A stretch of DNA of 64,000 nucleotides from Planococcus glaciei (GTDB lineage: Bacteria; Bacillota; Bacilli; Bacillales_A; Planococcaceae): NCBI RefSeq assembly GCF_900099655.1, contig NZ_FNDC01000013.1, positions 1-64,000 on the forward strand. The letters are read 5' to 3'. The notes under the pieces were generated by a model. That model had not been told where the DNA came from. It searched no databases and saw only the letters and a program-made list of their open reading frames with translations. Of this stretch, positions 1-7,257 are shown piece by piece (within the stretch, counting starts at the first letter, position 1; every line of letters starts with the position of its first letter). The translations under genes and the position numbers were made by a program.

Positions 1-2
1 TG

Positions 3-254
3 ACGTATGAAGCACACGAAGCCCATTTGTTTTTTCAATTCATTTACGACCTCTATGACAAAGCTGCTTTCATTTTAACCTCGAACAAGGGTCCGAATGA
101 ATGGGGTAAATTCCTGGGTGATCCCACATTGACGACGGCCATCTTAGATCGCCTGCTCCACCGGAGCGAAATCATTACCTTTGGTGAAGAAACGGACAGC
201 ATCCGTATGAAATACCGAAAAACTTTGTTTCCCGAAACAAGTGGTCTGTCTTAA
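3..254 (+). CDS. istB: IS21-family transposition helper ATPase IstB, C-terminal fragment
   Basis: IstB is an AAA+ ATPase that helps the IstA transposase choose a target. Only the last 83 codons are visible. The reading frame is open from the first bases of the window, so no start codon belongs here. The segment FILTSNKGPNEWGKFLGD followed by AILDRLLHRSEII is the characteristic C-terminal signature of the family: sensor-like TSN, then the RLLHR arginine motif. The Walker A and B motifs must lie upstream. The frame is intact to its stop, and the element's terminal repeats follow directly. Confidence 0.85.
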   Translation, partial: TYEAHEAHLFFQFIYDLYDKAAFILTSNKGPNEWGKFLGDPTLTTAILDRLLHRSEIITFGEETDSIRMKYRKTLFPETSGLS

Positions 255-297
255 TTGGGGAAAGTTGATCTATCTTATTTGGGGAAAATTGATCTAT
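255..297 (+). repeat. Paired terminal repeats of the IS21-family element
   Basis: Two near-identical 19-bp copies (TTGGGGAAAGTTGATCTAT at 255-273 and TTGGGGAAAATTGATCTAT at 279-297) start 24 bp apart, just after the IstB stop codon. Multiple internal repeats at the ends are typical IstA binding sites in IS21-family elements. The two copies differ at one base. Confidence 0.75.
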
Positions 298-349
298 TCT
301 ACTTGACGGTTACACCCGTCCTAATTGGTAAAGGATGGGGTTTTAGCTG

Positions 350-365
350 TGCTCAAAATTGAGCA
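350..365. promoter_or_regulatory. Short palindrome upstream of the nuclease-helicase gene
   Basis: TGCTCAA-AA-TTGAGCA is a perfect 7+7 inverted repeat in the AT-rich gap between the IS end (314) and the next gene (498). It has no T-run, so it is more likely a protein-binding site than a terminator. The rest of 315-497 shows no gene; a purine-rich stretch at about 476-490 serves as the ribosome-binding site. Confidence 0.3.
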
Positions 366-497
366 TGTTATAAGTATTGAACCTTTTATCGGTATTACAA
401 TTCCATTTTTAATACATCATATAAATGTATATGACAAAAGAAGAATTCATAAATAATTTTATAGGTAGAAATAAAAGGAAGAAAAGGGAATTGATTT

Positions 498-2069
498 ATG
501 TTAATCTCATATAATATGATACAAAGTACTTATACATTTCTAAATACGGGAAGAAGGAAGATTGCTGTGAAACCAATTAATATAATCTCATTAATTAATG
601 CAAAAAGTGATTTAGAAGAACCGTTATTTATATTATATTTAAAGGAATTTGAAGCAAGTCTAAGAGATCACGAATACGAAGATTTACGTAGTCTACTTTT
701 TACCTTAAGGAAAGAAAAACATTTTGCAGATATTTTTGAGGGGTTTTACGTTGGATTTAGAATAAATCAAATTAGTAAGGAATTTGATTTACTTCGATTT
801 GGCGAAAAAAGCATTATCAATATTGAATTAAAACAGCAAAGTGATGAAGAGAAGATAAAAAAACAGTTACTTGAGAATAGGTACTACTTAAAATTTTTAG
901 AAAAGGAAATTTTAAGTTACACGTATGTTTCGAGCGAGGAAAAACTTTATAAACTAAATGCTCAAGAGGAAATAGAAGAAATTGATGTTGAAACACTTAA
1001 AGAAGAATTGTGTGAACAACGGCTAGAAGAAATTGATGATATTCACAAACTTTTCGATCCAATTCGCTATTTAGTTTCACCGTTTAATCAAACTGCAGCA
1101 TTTATAGAAGACGAATACTTCTTGACCGATCATCAAAAGAATATTAAAAAAGAAATTCTTACAGATTGTCATACAAGTGGGAGTAATTTCTTCTCTATCG
1201 AAGGGGCTGCAGGAACAGGAAAAACACTATTAACATATGACATTGCTAAAGAAATGAAGAATTTAGGGAAAGAAGTGCTTATTCTACATACAGCTTCTAT
1301 AAATTCTGGACAACGTATACTTGAAGAAGTTTACGACTGGAATATAAGTCAGCCAAAATACATCAGGAACTTGAATTTTGATGATTATGAATTGATTATT
1401 GTAGATGAATCTCAGAGATTAACTTCATTACAAGCAGATTTGATTATTGAAAAAGTGAGAGCGACAAATAAAAATTGCATCTTTTCATTTGATCCTCGAC
1501 AAACTCTTTCTGAAAAAGAGAAAAAAAGTAATGCTCTTCAAATTATTGCACAAGATGCAGAACCTAAATCGTTCACTTTAAAAAAGAAGATAAGAACTAA
1601 TGCAGAACTAGCTAATTTCATTAAAAGTCTTTTTGATTTGCGTGAAATAAAAACTGACCAGAATTATTCAAATGTGACCCTTAGCTATTTATCGGAAATT
1701 AAAGACGCGAAAGAGTATTTAGAGAGTCTGACTGATCGAGGATGGAAAGTCATAAGTCCAACTCCATCTATGTATGGCATGTTCTATTATGAGTATTATA
1801 GAAGCTCTGGCAGTGAGACAGCACACGAAGTAATCGGACAAGAATATGACAATGTAGCATGTGTTATTGATTGGAATTTCTTTCACAATGAACGAGGGCA
1901 ACTGGAAACTGTAGCAGAAACACAGCAAATGGTTTACCCTCCATTATATATGCTTTTGCAGATGGTTACACGAGCCCGAAAAAAATTAAACCTTGTTATC
2001 ATTAAAAATCCACGTGTTTTGGAAGGTTGTCTCAAAATTCTTCAGCAGACTGAGTTCGTACGGAAGTGA
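498..2069 (+). CDS. Predicted nuclease-SF1 helicase fusion, DUF2075 type (putative defence protein)
   Basis: The protein has 523 aa. Residues about 85-115 contain D97, E110 and K112 spaced as in PD-(D/E)XK nucleases (...FDLLRFG... then INIELK), suggesting an N-terminal nuclease fold. A Walker A motif GAAGTGKT lies at 236-243 and a Walker B/DEAD-like IIVDESQR at 300-307. The C-terminal part has a late GQEYDNVACV segment and QMVTRARKKL, the motif V/VI-like end of superfamily 1 helicases of the DUF2075 group. No signal peptide or membrane segment is seen. The gene is AT-rich, unlike the core genome, and lies in an island within radC. From family knowledge such proteins often sit in defence islands, and nuclease-helicase proteins can give single-gene phage immunity. 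That role is inference here. ATG start, with a purine-rich ribosome site about 8 bases upstream. Confidence 0.7.
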   Translation: MLISYNMIQSTYTFLNTGRRKIAVKPINIISLINAKSDLEEPLFILYLKEFEASLRDHEYEDLRSLLFTLRKEKHFADIFEGFYVGFRINQISKEFDLLRFGEKSIINIELKQQSDEEKIKKQLLENRYYLKFLEKEILSYTYVSSEEKLYKLNAQEEIEEIDVETLKEELCEQRLEEIDDIHKLFDPIRYLVSPFNQTAAFIEDEYFLTDHQKNIKKEILTDCHTSGSNFFSIEGAAGTGKTLLTYDIAKEMKNLGKEVLILHTASINSGQRILEEVYDWNISQPKYIRNLNFDDYELIIVDESQRLTSLQADLIIEKVRATNKNCIFSFDPRQTLSEKEKKSNALQIIAQDAEPKSFTLKKKIRTNAELANFIKSLFDLREIKTDQNYSNVTLSYLSEIKDAKEYLESLTDRGWKVISPTPSMYGMFYYEYYRSSGSETAHEVIGQEYDNVACVIDWNFFHNERGQLETVAETQQMVYPPLYMLLQMVTRARKKLNLVIIKNPRVLEGCLKILQQTEFVRK

Positions 2070-2166
2070 TGAAGGTGTTACCGCACTACACTGATAGTAC
2101 AGATCCTACTCTAAAGACATTATTTATAATCATTAGTATTGTATGATATATAGAAAGTAAAAGCAC

Positions 2167-2200
2167 AAAAAGCCCAGCCAAATTAAAGGTGGGCTTTTTT
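2167..2200. terminator. Bidirectional intrinsic terminator between convergent genes
   Basis: AAAAAGCCCA and TGGGCTTTTT form a stem with a 13-nt loop. The A-run on the left and T-run on the right let it serve both the nuclease-helicase gene (+) and the two-gene minus-strand unit that ends at 2253. Confidence 0.85.
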
Positions 2201-2252
2201 CATTTTAGCTAAGGAAGAGGTGATGCACTTGATTCTAAATAAATTAATAATA

Positions 2253-2576
2253 TTAATATGAAATTTTCTTGCTTGATTTTTTTCTGATATGTTTAGTTTT
2301 ATTCATGTAATTCATTCGTAGTATCTTATGTAAAGAATCCATAGGTTTACTTTGTATTACATTGGAAACAAATACAGAATCAATAATTTGCTCACCATTT
2401 TTTGAAAGCTCAGTATTAATTATTTTAGTTACTTCATTAATACTTCCTTCATAAGCATAAAGCTTAATTATTCTTTGTTCTAAAGTTATATCTTGATAGT
2501 CTTTAGCAAGTAAAACAAATTCTTGAAGAAAATTAATTTCTTTAATAGCTTTTTCTACAGTAGAGATATATTTCAT
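2253..2576 (-). CDS. Hypothetical protein, 107 aa, in an AT-rich island
   Basis: I do not recognise this protein. It looks mostly helical and soluble and ends in a strongly basic tail (KTKHIRKKSSKKISY, residues about 93-107), which could contact nucleic acid. ATG start with GGAGATGG about 5 bases upstream on the minus strand. It follows the 178-aa unknown gene by 90 bp on the same strand, so they probably form one transcription unit, divergent from an XRE-type repressor. The AT-rich composition matches the island, not the core genome. It could be a small cargo or regulatory protein; nothing supports a specific function. Confidence 0.55.
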   Translation of the reverse strand: MKYISTVEKAIKEINFLQEFVLLAKDYQDITLEQRIIKLYAYEGSINEVTKIINTELSKNGEQIIDSVFVSNVIQSKPMDSLHKILRMNYMNKTKHIRKKSSKKISY

Positions 2577-2666
2577 AGATTTCCATCTCCTATCTTTCTA
2601 AGAATAAAATAATTCTATATGGAAAATTCTGAAAAGTATATAATAAAAAAACGACTAAAATATTGT

Positions 2667-3203
2667 TTACTTTTCAGTTTGTCTTTCAACAAAATTTATA
2701 AAGATTGATTCTCCAAGTTTTTTTAGTTTATAAAAGTAATCATTGTTAGTTATTTTGATAATTGCTTCTAATTCTCCCAAACTCTTATAAACAGAAAGTA
2801 AATCAATTTTTTCCTTAGTACCTATTTTATCAATGTTAGTAAAGAGAACTTGAGATGCATTTATAAAAATTCTATGCAAAACGTCTTCAGTTATTATTGT
2901 GCTTTCTTTTTCATTGCTTTTACTTTTTCCTTTACTCTGCAAGAATACATTCGATTCAATCTCTTCCTTAAGATAATAATAAAATGTATTATTATCTTTT
3001 GTTCTTTTAATCACAAGAACTACTGAGGCGCAAAATTCTGATGTGTCAAATATATAGAGGGAATCATAATATATAAAAAGCTCTTCTATTATAAGAAGGC
3101 TTTCTTTGTTTAAGTTTTCTTTTATAAAAGTACTTCTATTTATATAAGTTTTTAATTGCTTAGGAATCTTCAGCTTATTTAGAGTTAGTTTTAATTCTTC
3201 CAT
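2667..3203 (-). CDS. Hypothetical protein, 178 aa, divergent from an XRE repressor
   Basis: No family recognised. The protein is soluble, rich in Lys, Glu and Ile, with no signal peptide or membrane span. A low-complexity KGKSKSNEKEST segment at about residues 91-102 separates two halves. The start is well supported: ATG preceded by AGGAGGT at good spacing on the minus strand. It is the first gene of a minus-strand pair and shares a 160-bp divergent promoter region with the XRE-type regulator at 3367, which makes control by that regulator likely (inference). The AT-rich codon use resembles that of the other island genes. Confidence 0.6.
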   Translation of the reverse strand: MEELKLTLNKLKIPKQLKTYINRSTFIKENLNKESLLIIEELFIYYDSLYIFDTSEFCASVVLVIKRTKDNNTFYYYLKEEIESNVFLQSKGKSKSNEKESTIITEDVLHRIFINASQVLFTNIDKIGTKEKIDLLSVYKSLGELEAIIKITNNDYFYKLKKLGESIFINFVERQTEK

Positions 3204-3220
3204 TTTTACCTCCTAAAATT

Positions 3221-3316
3221 TTTATCATACTCCCGAAGTTTTAAGGCGGCTTGAAATATAAATTATAGATAGTTTATCATACCGGGAACTTTTTTGAAGA
3301 CTATAGTCCGTGGACT
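3221..3316. promoter_or_regulatory. Divergent promoter/operator region with repeated sites
   Basis: An exact 10-bp direct repeat, TTTATCATAC, occurs at 3221-3230 and 3273-3282. The copies are 52 bp apart, almost five helical turns. An inverted repeat AGTCC-GT-GGACT lies at 3305-3316. All sit between the start of the 178-aa gene (3203) and the XRE gene (3367), where an XRE repressor would bind to control itself and its divergent neighbours. Binding is inferred, not shown. Confidence 0.45.
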
Positions 3317-3366
3317 TAAATTTATATTTCTCCAATCATGAGTTAAAAAATGATTGTAGGGATATT

Positions 3367-3591
3367 ATGAGTATTGAAGAAGCTTTTGGCCAAGTATTAA
3401 AAGAGGAAAGAATTAGAATGAAATTCTCACAAGAGGGTCTGGCCCATTCATGTGACCTAGATCGTACATATATCAGTCTGATTGAAAGAGGAAAGAGAAA
3501 GCCGACAATAAATACAGTTTTTGCTTTGGCAAAACCTCTTGAAGTTAGCCCTCATATTCTTCTAAAGAAAACCGAGGAACTACTTAGGTAG
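3367..3591 (+). CDS. XRE-family helix-turn-helix transcriptional regulator (74 aa)
   Basis: This is a minimal Cro/CI-type DNA-binding protein. The helix-turn-helix spans residues about 10-62, with SQEGLAHSCDLDRTYISLIERG as helices 2-3 in two adjoining pieces and the usual RGKRKPTINT turn. There is no sensor domain. I chose ATG 3367 (TAGGGAT just upstream) over an in-frame GTG at 3310, because 3310 lies inside the AGTCC/GGACT inverted repeat and has no ribosome site. It is divergent from two unknown genes and probably represses the shared promoter. The stop codon lies inside a terminator hairpin. It is part of the radC island. Confidence 0.8.
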   Translation: MSIEEAFGQVLKEERIRMKFSQEGLAHSCDLDRTYISLIERGKRKPTINTVFALAKPLEVSPHILLKKTEELLR

Positions 3592-3604
3592 TTCCTCGGT
3601 TTTC
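3567..3604 (+). terminator. Long hairpin overlapping the XRE stop codon
   Basis: A 17-bp perfect stem (GAAAACCGAGGAACTAC at 3567-3583, its complement at 3588-3604) closes a TTAG loop and is followed by a T-rich stretch. The left arm encodes the last residues of the XRE protein, and the stop codon at 3589-3591 is in the right arm, so translating ribosomes would disrupt it. Confidence 0.75.
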
Positions 3605-3647
3605 CATTTGCAACAAACTTCATGAAGCTTAAAGTAATGGACATTAA

Positions 3648-3806
3648 CATTTCCACCCGTCCGGAAATCCGGCGCCGTCGCCGGAAGACATCGCGGTGAC
3701 AAAGCGCCTGATGGAAGCCGGCAGCATCATCGGCATTGAACTATTGGACCACATCATTATCGGGGACCATCAGTTTACTTCCTTGAATGAAAAGGGATTT
3801 ATGTAG
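3648..3806 (+). pseudogene. radC: radC remnant, C-terminal 52 codons
   Basis: Reading 3648-3806 gives [14 protein letters not shown] and then [12 protein letters not shown], ending ...LNEKGFM and a stop. This is the C-terminal end of the RadC JAB/MPN domain, including most of the H-x-H-P-S-G-x-P...S...D metal-binding motif. An in-frame TAA (3645-3647) and non-RadC sequence lie just upstream, so the N-terminal three quarters are missing at this point. In Bacillus radC sits directly before mreB, as this remnant does. The break marks the right boundary of the island at 1-3650. The 5' part of radC may lie before the window. Confidence 0.85.
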
Positions 3807-3809
3807 GGC

Positions 3810-3838
3810 TGTTACTTTCGCTTTTTATCCGCTATAAT
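3810..3838 (+). promoter_or_regulatory. Candidate sigma-A promoter for mreBCD-minCD
   Basis: A consensus TATAAT at 3833-3838 has a weak -35 (TGTTAC, 3810-3815) 17 bp upstream. It starts just after the radC stop and leaves a leader of about 175 nt before mreB. Confidence 0.45.
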
Positions 3839-3942
3839 GAGAGTTATTGTATCGGCACGATCACTTTTTTTCTATAAAGAGACACCGCAATCCGCAGAGC
3901 CTACGCGCTTTGCAGACTGTTTGTTGATTGAATCGGACTTTG

Positions 3943-3990
3943 CGGCCATGTGCAAATCCACCTTTTCTAAAGAGGTGGTTTTATTGGCCG
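3943..3990 (+). promoter_or_regulatory. Structured leader upstream of mreB
   Basis: Two nested inverted repeats, CGGCCA (3943-3948)/TGGCCG (3985-3990) and CCACCT (3958-3963)/AGGTGG (3973-3978), can fold into one stem-loop. The inner stem is followed by TTTTA. It may be a weak terminator or attenuator in the mreB leader; the role is unproven. Confidence 0.35.
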
Positions 3991-4021
3991 TTAAAGAGCG
4001 TTAAAGAAGGGGAGAATAGAT

Positions 4022-5050
4022 GTGTTCGGAATCGGATCCAGAGATGTGGGCATCGATTTAGGTACGGCCAATACATTAGTTTTCATCAAAAATCAAGGCA
4101 TCGTGCTGCGGGAACCTTCTGTAGTCGCTAAAAATACGAATACGGGCGACATCGTCGCTGTTGGGGAATACGCGCGCAATATGATCGGCCGTACGCCGGC
4201 GTCGATTGTGGCAATTCGCCCCATGAAAGACGGCGTCATTTCAGATTTTGATACGACGTCTCTCATGATCCGGCATTATTTGCAGACCGCGCTGAAGACG
4301 GCCGGCCGCTCATGGGGCAAACCGAATGTCATGATTTGTGTGCCATTTGGCATCACGTCCGTCGAAAAACGGGCCATTAAAAATGCAGCCAGGCAAGCGG
4401 GGGTGCGGGAAGCATTCACGATTGAAGAGCCGCTCGCTGCCGCTATCGGAGCAAATTTGCCGATTTGGGAACCTACCGGCAGTATGGTCGTCGATATTGG
4501 TGGCGGAACGACTGAAGTGGCCGTCATTTCGCTTGGCGGCATCGTCGCCAGCCAATCGGTCCGCATCGCTGGAGATGCGCTGGACATTGCCATTATCCAC
4601 TACATTCGCAAAGCTTATAATGTAACGATCGGTGAGCGCACGGCAGAGACGATTAAATGCACAATTGGGTCTGCGCGCACTGTTACAGATGCAGAAAAAA
4701 ATGTTAAAATGGAAATCCGTGGGCGCGATTTGCTGACGGGCTTTCCGAAAACGATTGAAATCAGCGCTGAAGAAATTGCCGAAGCCGTGAAAGAACCGGT
4801 GGCTTCAATAATTGATGCAGTGAAATCCACGCTTGAAACGACGCCGCCGGAACTCTCCGCGGATTTGATTGAGCGCGGCATTGTCCTGACCGGGGGCGGA
4901 GCTTTGCTCAAGAACCTGGATAAACTGATTTCAGCTGAAACGAATATGCCGGTGATTGTGGCTGAAGATCCGCTCGACTGCGTCGCAATCGGGACCGGGA
5001 AAGCGCTCGACCATATAGAAGATTTTCGATACCAGCAATCACATAAATAA
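4022..5050 (+). CDS. mreB: Rod shape-determining protein MreB
   Basis: This actin-like ATPase polymerises under the membrane and guides lateral wall synthesis. The actin-fold motifs are present: phosphate-1 DLGTANT (residues 12-18), [10 protein letters not shown] (135-144), phosphate-2 VDIGGGTTE (157-165) and an adenosine motif [11 protein letters not shown] near 287. The 342-aa length is full. The GTG start at 4022 follows AAGGGGAG. It is the first gene of mreB-mreC-mreD-minC-minD, with mreC 14 bp downstream. An overlapping +1 frame ORF at 3928 is only a shadow. The retained mre operon suggests a rod or short-rod cell, or a coccoid cell that keeps lateral growth machinery. Confidence 0.97.
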   Translation: MFGIGSRDVGIDLGTANTLVFIKNQGIVLREPSVVAKNTNTGDIVAVGEYARNMIGRTPASIVAIRPMKDGVISDFDTTSLMIRHYLQTALKTAGRSWGKPNVMICVPFGITSVEKRAIKNAARQAGVREAFTIEEPLAAAIGANLPIWEPTGSMVVDIGGGTTEVAVISLGGIVASQSVRIAGDALDIAIIHYIRKAYNVTIGERTAETIKCTIGSARTVTDAEKNVKMEIRGRDLLTGFPKTIEISAEEIAEAVKEPVASIIDAVKSTLETTPPELSADLIERGIVLTGGGALLKNLDKLISAETNMPVIVAEDPLDCVAIGTGKALDHIEDFRYQQSHK

Positions 5051-5064
5051 GGAGGATTGCCGCA

Positions 5065-5949
5065 ATGTTTCACTTTTTTTCAAACAAGCGGCTTATTTTG
5101 CTGCTGCTCGGCGTTATCCTGCTTGTTGCCTTAATTTCTTTTTCGCTTCGCGACCGGGACAATGTGTCGGCGCCGGAGCAAATGATCAAGGATGTCGTCG
5201 GCGCGGGCCAGATGGTATTTTCCGTGCCAGCCCAATTTATCACGGGAATGTTTGATAATATCGATTCTCTTTTGAATACATATGAAGAAAATAAGTATTT
5301 GAAATCCCGTCTAGAAGAATTTGCTAGTGTGCAGGCAGAAGTGACCGACTTGCGCTCGGAAAACACCGAGTTGAAAACGCTCGTTGATAAGGAAGCCGAT
5401 TTGCGCAGCTATAACCCGATCCAGGCGCAAGTAGTGGCCCGGAATCCGGATCAATGGGAAGAAAAAATGATCATCAACAAAGGCACAGACGACGGCGTGT
5501 CAGAAAATATGGCCGTCATGACGGCGCAAGGCCTGATTGGAAAAGTGACCTTGACAACACCTAATACCGCTACGGTAGAATTGATTTCGACCCAGAACCC
5601 AAACTACCGGGTTTCCGCCATGGTCATCGGCGGCAAAAAGAATGTCTTCGGCTTGATTGAAGGCTACGATGTGGAACGGCGCGAATTGCTCCTGAAACGG
5701 ATCGATGCCGACATCAAGCTTGAAAAAGGCCAGCAAGTCACTTCCAGCGGGCTCGGCGGCATTTTCCCGAAAGGCATCGTCATCGGGGAAATCACCGAAA
5801 TCACCATCGATGAGTTTGGCTTGACGCAGCTTGTCTACGTAAAACCCGCTGCCGACTTTACACTGCTGAACCATGTCGTGATCGCGGACCGCGTATTGCC
5901 GGAAGTGGACGGGGAAGACAACGGCGTGATCAAGGATGATGAATCATGA
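5065..5949 (+). CDS. mreC: Rod shape-determining protein MreC
   Basis: MreC links the MreB filament and MreD to periplasm-side wall enzymes. The 294-aa protein has one N-terminal membrane anchor (residues about 9-28, LILLLLGVILLVALIS), a coiled coil at about 68-112 that drives dimerisation, and the MreC beta-barrel core (about 120-275) with NKGTDDGV and GLGGIFPKGI segments. A short acidic tail follows. The ribosome site GGAGG lies 10-14 bases before the ATG. It overlaps mreD by 4 nt, so translation is coupled. Confidence 0.96.
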   Translation: MFHFFSNKRLILLLLGVILLVALISFSLRDRDNVSAPEQMIKDVVGAGQMVFSVPAQFITGMFDNIDSLLNTYEENKYLKSRLEEFASVQAEVTDLRSENTELKTLVDKEADLRSYNPIQAQVVARNPDQWEEKMIINKGTDDGVSENMAVMTAQGLIGKVTLTTPNTATVELISTQNPNYRVSAMVIGGKKNVFGLIEGYDVERRELLLKRIDADIKLEKGQQVTSSGLGGIFPKGIVIGEITEITIDEFGLTQLVYVKPAADFTLLNHVVIADRVLPEVDGEDNGVIKDDES

Positions 5950-6491
5950 AACGGTTCTGGATTCCGCTGATCGGCCTGGCCTTGTTTTTCCTGGAGCCGG
6001 TGTTCGGCATGTTTTCGCCCTTGACGATTGGCGGAGACTATTACTACGTCGTACCGCGGTTTTTGATCATGTTTTTGATTTTTGTGTCGATTTTTCACAA
6101 CACAAAACGCGCAATGCTGTACGGATTATTCTTCGGGCTCTTGTATGATGTGTTCTTCATCGATATAATTGGACTATATTCGTTTTTGTATCCTGCACTT
6201 TGTGTGGCTGCAGGATACATCGTGAAAAACATCGAACGCAATTTGATCGTCGCAACAATCATCGCATTGACACTGACGGTTGTATTTGAATTTGTGCTGT
6301 ACCAGTTTTTCGCATTGATTGGCTTGACGTCCATTTCAATCGGCACGTTTTTGAATATGCGCCTGCTGCCATCGATGATTGCAAACTCATTGTTTTTGAT
6401 CGTTCTCGGCTGGGCATTCCGCTCGGTTATCGTCCGCCGAACGTTCGAACAGAACAAAAGCCTGACTTTGTCACGGTTTTACAATCAATAA
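5946..6491 (+). CDS. mreD: Rod shape-determining protein MreD
   Basis: This small integral membrane protein (181 aa) has about five hydrophobic spans, starting with ...IGLALFFLEPVFG. It is the third member of the Mre complex with MreB and MreC. The start ATG overlaps the mreC stop (ATGA), the usual coupling in this operon. Sequence conservation is low in the family, so identity rests on topology, length and position between mreC and minC. Confidence 0.93.
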   Translation: MKRFWIPLIGLALFFLEPVFGMFSPLTIGGDYYYVVPRFLIMFLIFVSIFHNTKRAMLYGLFFGLLYDVFFIDIIGLYSFLYPALCVAAGYIVKNIERNLIVATIIALTLTVVFEFVLYQFFALIGLTSISIGTFLNMRLLPSMIANSLFLIVLGWAFRSVIVRRTFEQNKSLTLSRFYNQ

Positions 6492-6590
6492 ACTTCCGCC
6501 TCTTCAAGCGGGAGACCATGGCTGGCGGAGCTTGAACGCCCGTTGGCCGAAGCTGTTTTTTATTATTATGGAAGCGCAGGTGACACATTT

Positions 6591-7256
6591 TTGAAGAATC
6601 TTGTCTATATCAAAGGGACGAACAAAGGGCTCGTACTGCAGCTCGACGACCAGTGTTCTTACACCGATCTGCTGAAAGAGCTGCAGGCAAAGGTGTCGGA
6701 CCCTGCGCTGGAAGGCAGTGCAGAAGTACAGATTTCCCTGGGCAATCGGTATTGCACTGAGGCCCAGATCAAAGAAATTACCGAAGTGACTCAAAAAGGC
6801 ACTGAATTGCAGGTCGTGGGCGTAAAAAGCGACGTCTTGACGGTTGCGGAATGCAACCAGCGGGTATTGGAACAGCAGTCGGAAACCTACGTCGGCATCG
6901 TCCGTTCAGGCCAAGTGGTCAAAGCGGACGGCGACCTTGTCGTTGTAGGCGACGTTAATCCGAACGGCCGCATCGTGGCCGGCGGCAATATCTATGTGCT
7001 CGGGCGCCTGAAAGGCATCGCGCATGCAGGCGCCAACGGCAACCGCGACGCGGTAATCGCTGCTTCGTGGCTGGAAGCGACGCATCTGCAAATTGATGAT
7101 ATGCTGGAAATCATGACGGATGAGCTGACAGTATTATCGGAACAACCGGAAATGGAATGCGCTTACTTACATAAGAGTGGCAGCATCATCATAGATCGTT
7201 TACAGGAATTGCGGTTCTTACGGCCGGAAATTTCAACGTTTAAAGGAGGAAGCTAA
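6591..7256 (+). CDS. minC: Septum site-determining protein MinC
   Basis: MinC inhibits FtsZ assembly away from midcell and is recruited to the membrane by MinD. The N-terminal domain starts VYIKGTNKGLVLQLDD. The C-terminal beta-helix (about 110-210) has VRSGQVVKADGDLVVVGDVN and GGNIYVLGRLKGIAHAG, the typical repeats. I place the start at TTG 6591, because AGGTGA lies 7 bases upstream and the protein then begins as other MinC proteins do (221 aa). A longer in-frame TTG at 6543 has poor spacing to any Shine-Dalgarno sequence. The stop is 1 nt before the minD start. Confidence 0.92.
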   Translation: MKNLVYIKGTNKGLVLQLDDQCSYTDLLKELQAKVSDPALEGSAEVQISLGNRYCTEAQIKEITEVTQKGTELQVVGVKSDVLTVAECNQRVLEQQSETYVGIVRSGQVVKADGDLVVVGDVNPNGRIVAGGNIYVLGRLKGIAHAGANGNRDAVIAASWLEATHLQIDDMLEIMTDELTVLSEQPEMECAYLHKSGSIIIDRLQELRFLRPEISTFKGGS

Positions 7257-7257
7257 T

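Larger units (their letters stand above)
1..314 (+). mobile_element. Right end of an IS21-family insertion sequence (partial)
   Basis: The window opens inside an insertion sequence. It contains the C-terminal part of an IstB-type helper ATPase, then two copies of a 19-bp terminal motif, and it ends at about 314 in a sequence reading TGACGGTTACA, whose complement starts with TG as IS21 ends do. The left part, including the IstA transposase, lies before the window. The exact last base is inferred from the family's TG...CA ends and could be off by a few bases. Confidence 0.75.

Noticed and set aside
3928..4131. Open frame overlapping the mreB start
   Set aside because: It overlaps the mreB leader hairpin and coding start in another frame and has no family features.
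6543..6590. 16-codon N-terminal extension of MinC
   Set aside because: TTG 6543 has no well-spaced ribosome site, while TTG 6591 has AGGTGA at 7 bases and gives the family N-terminus.
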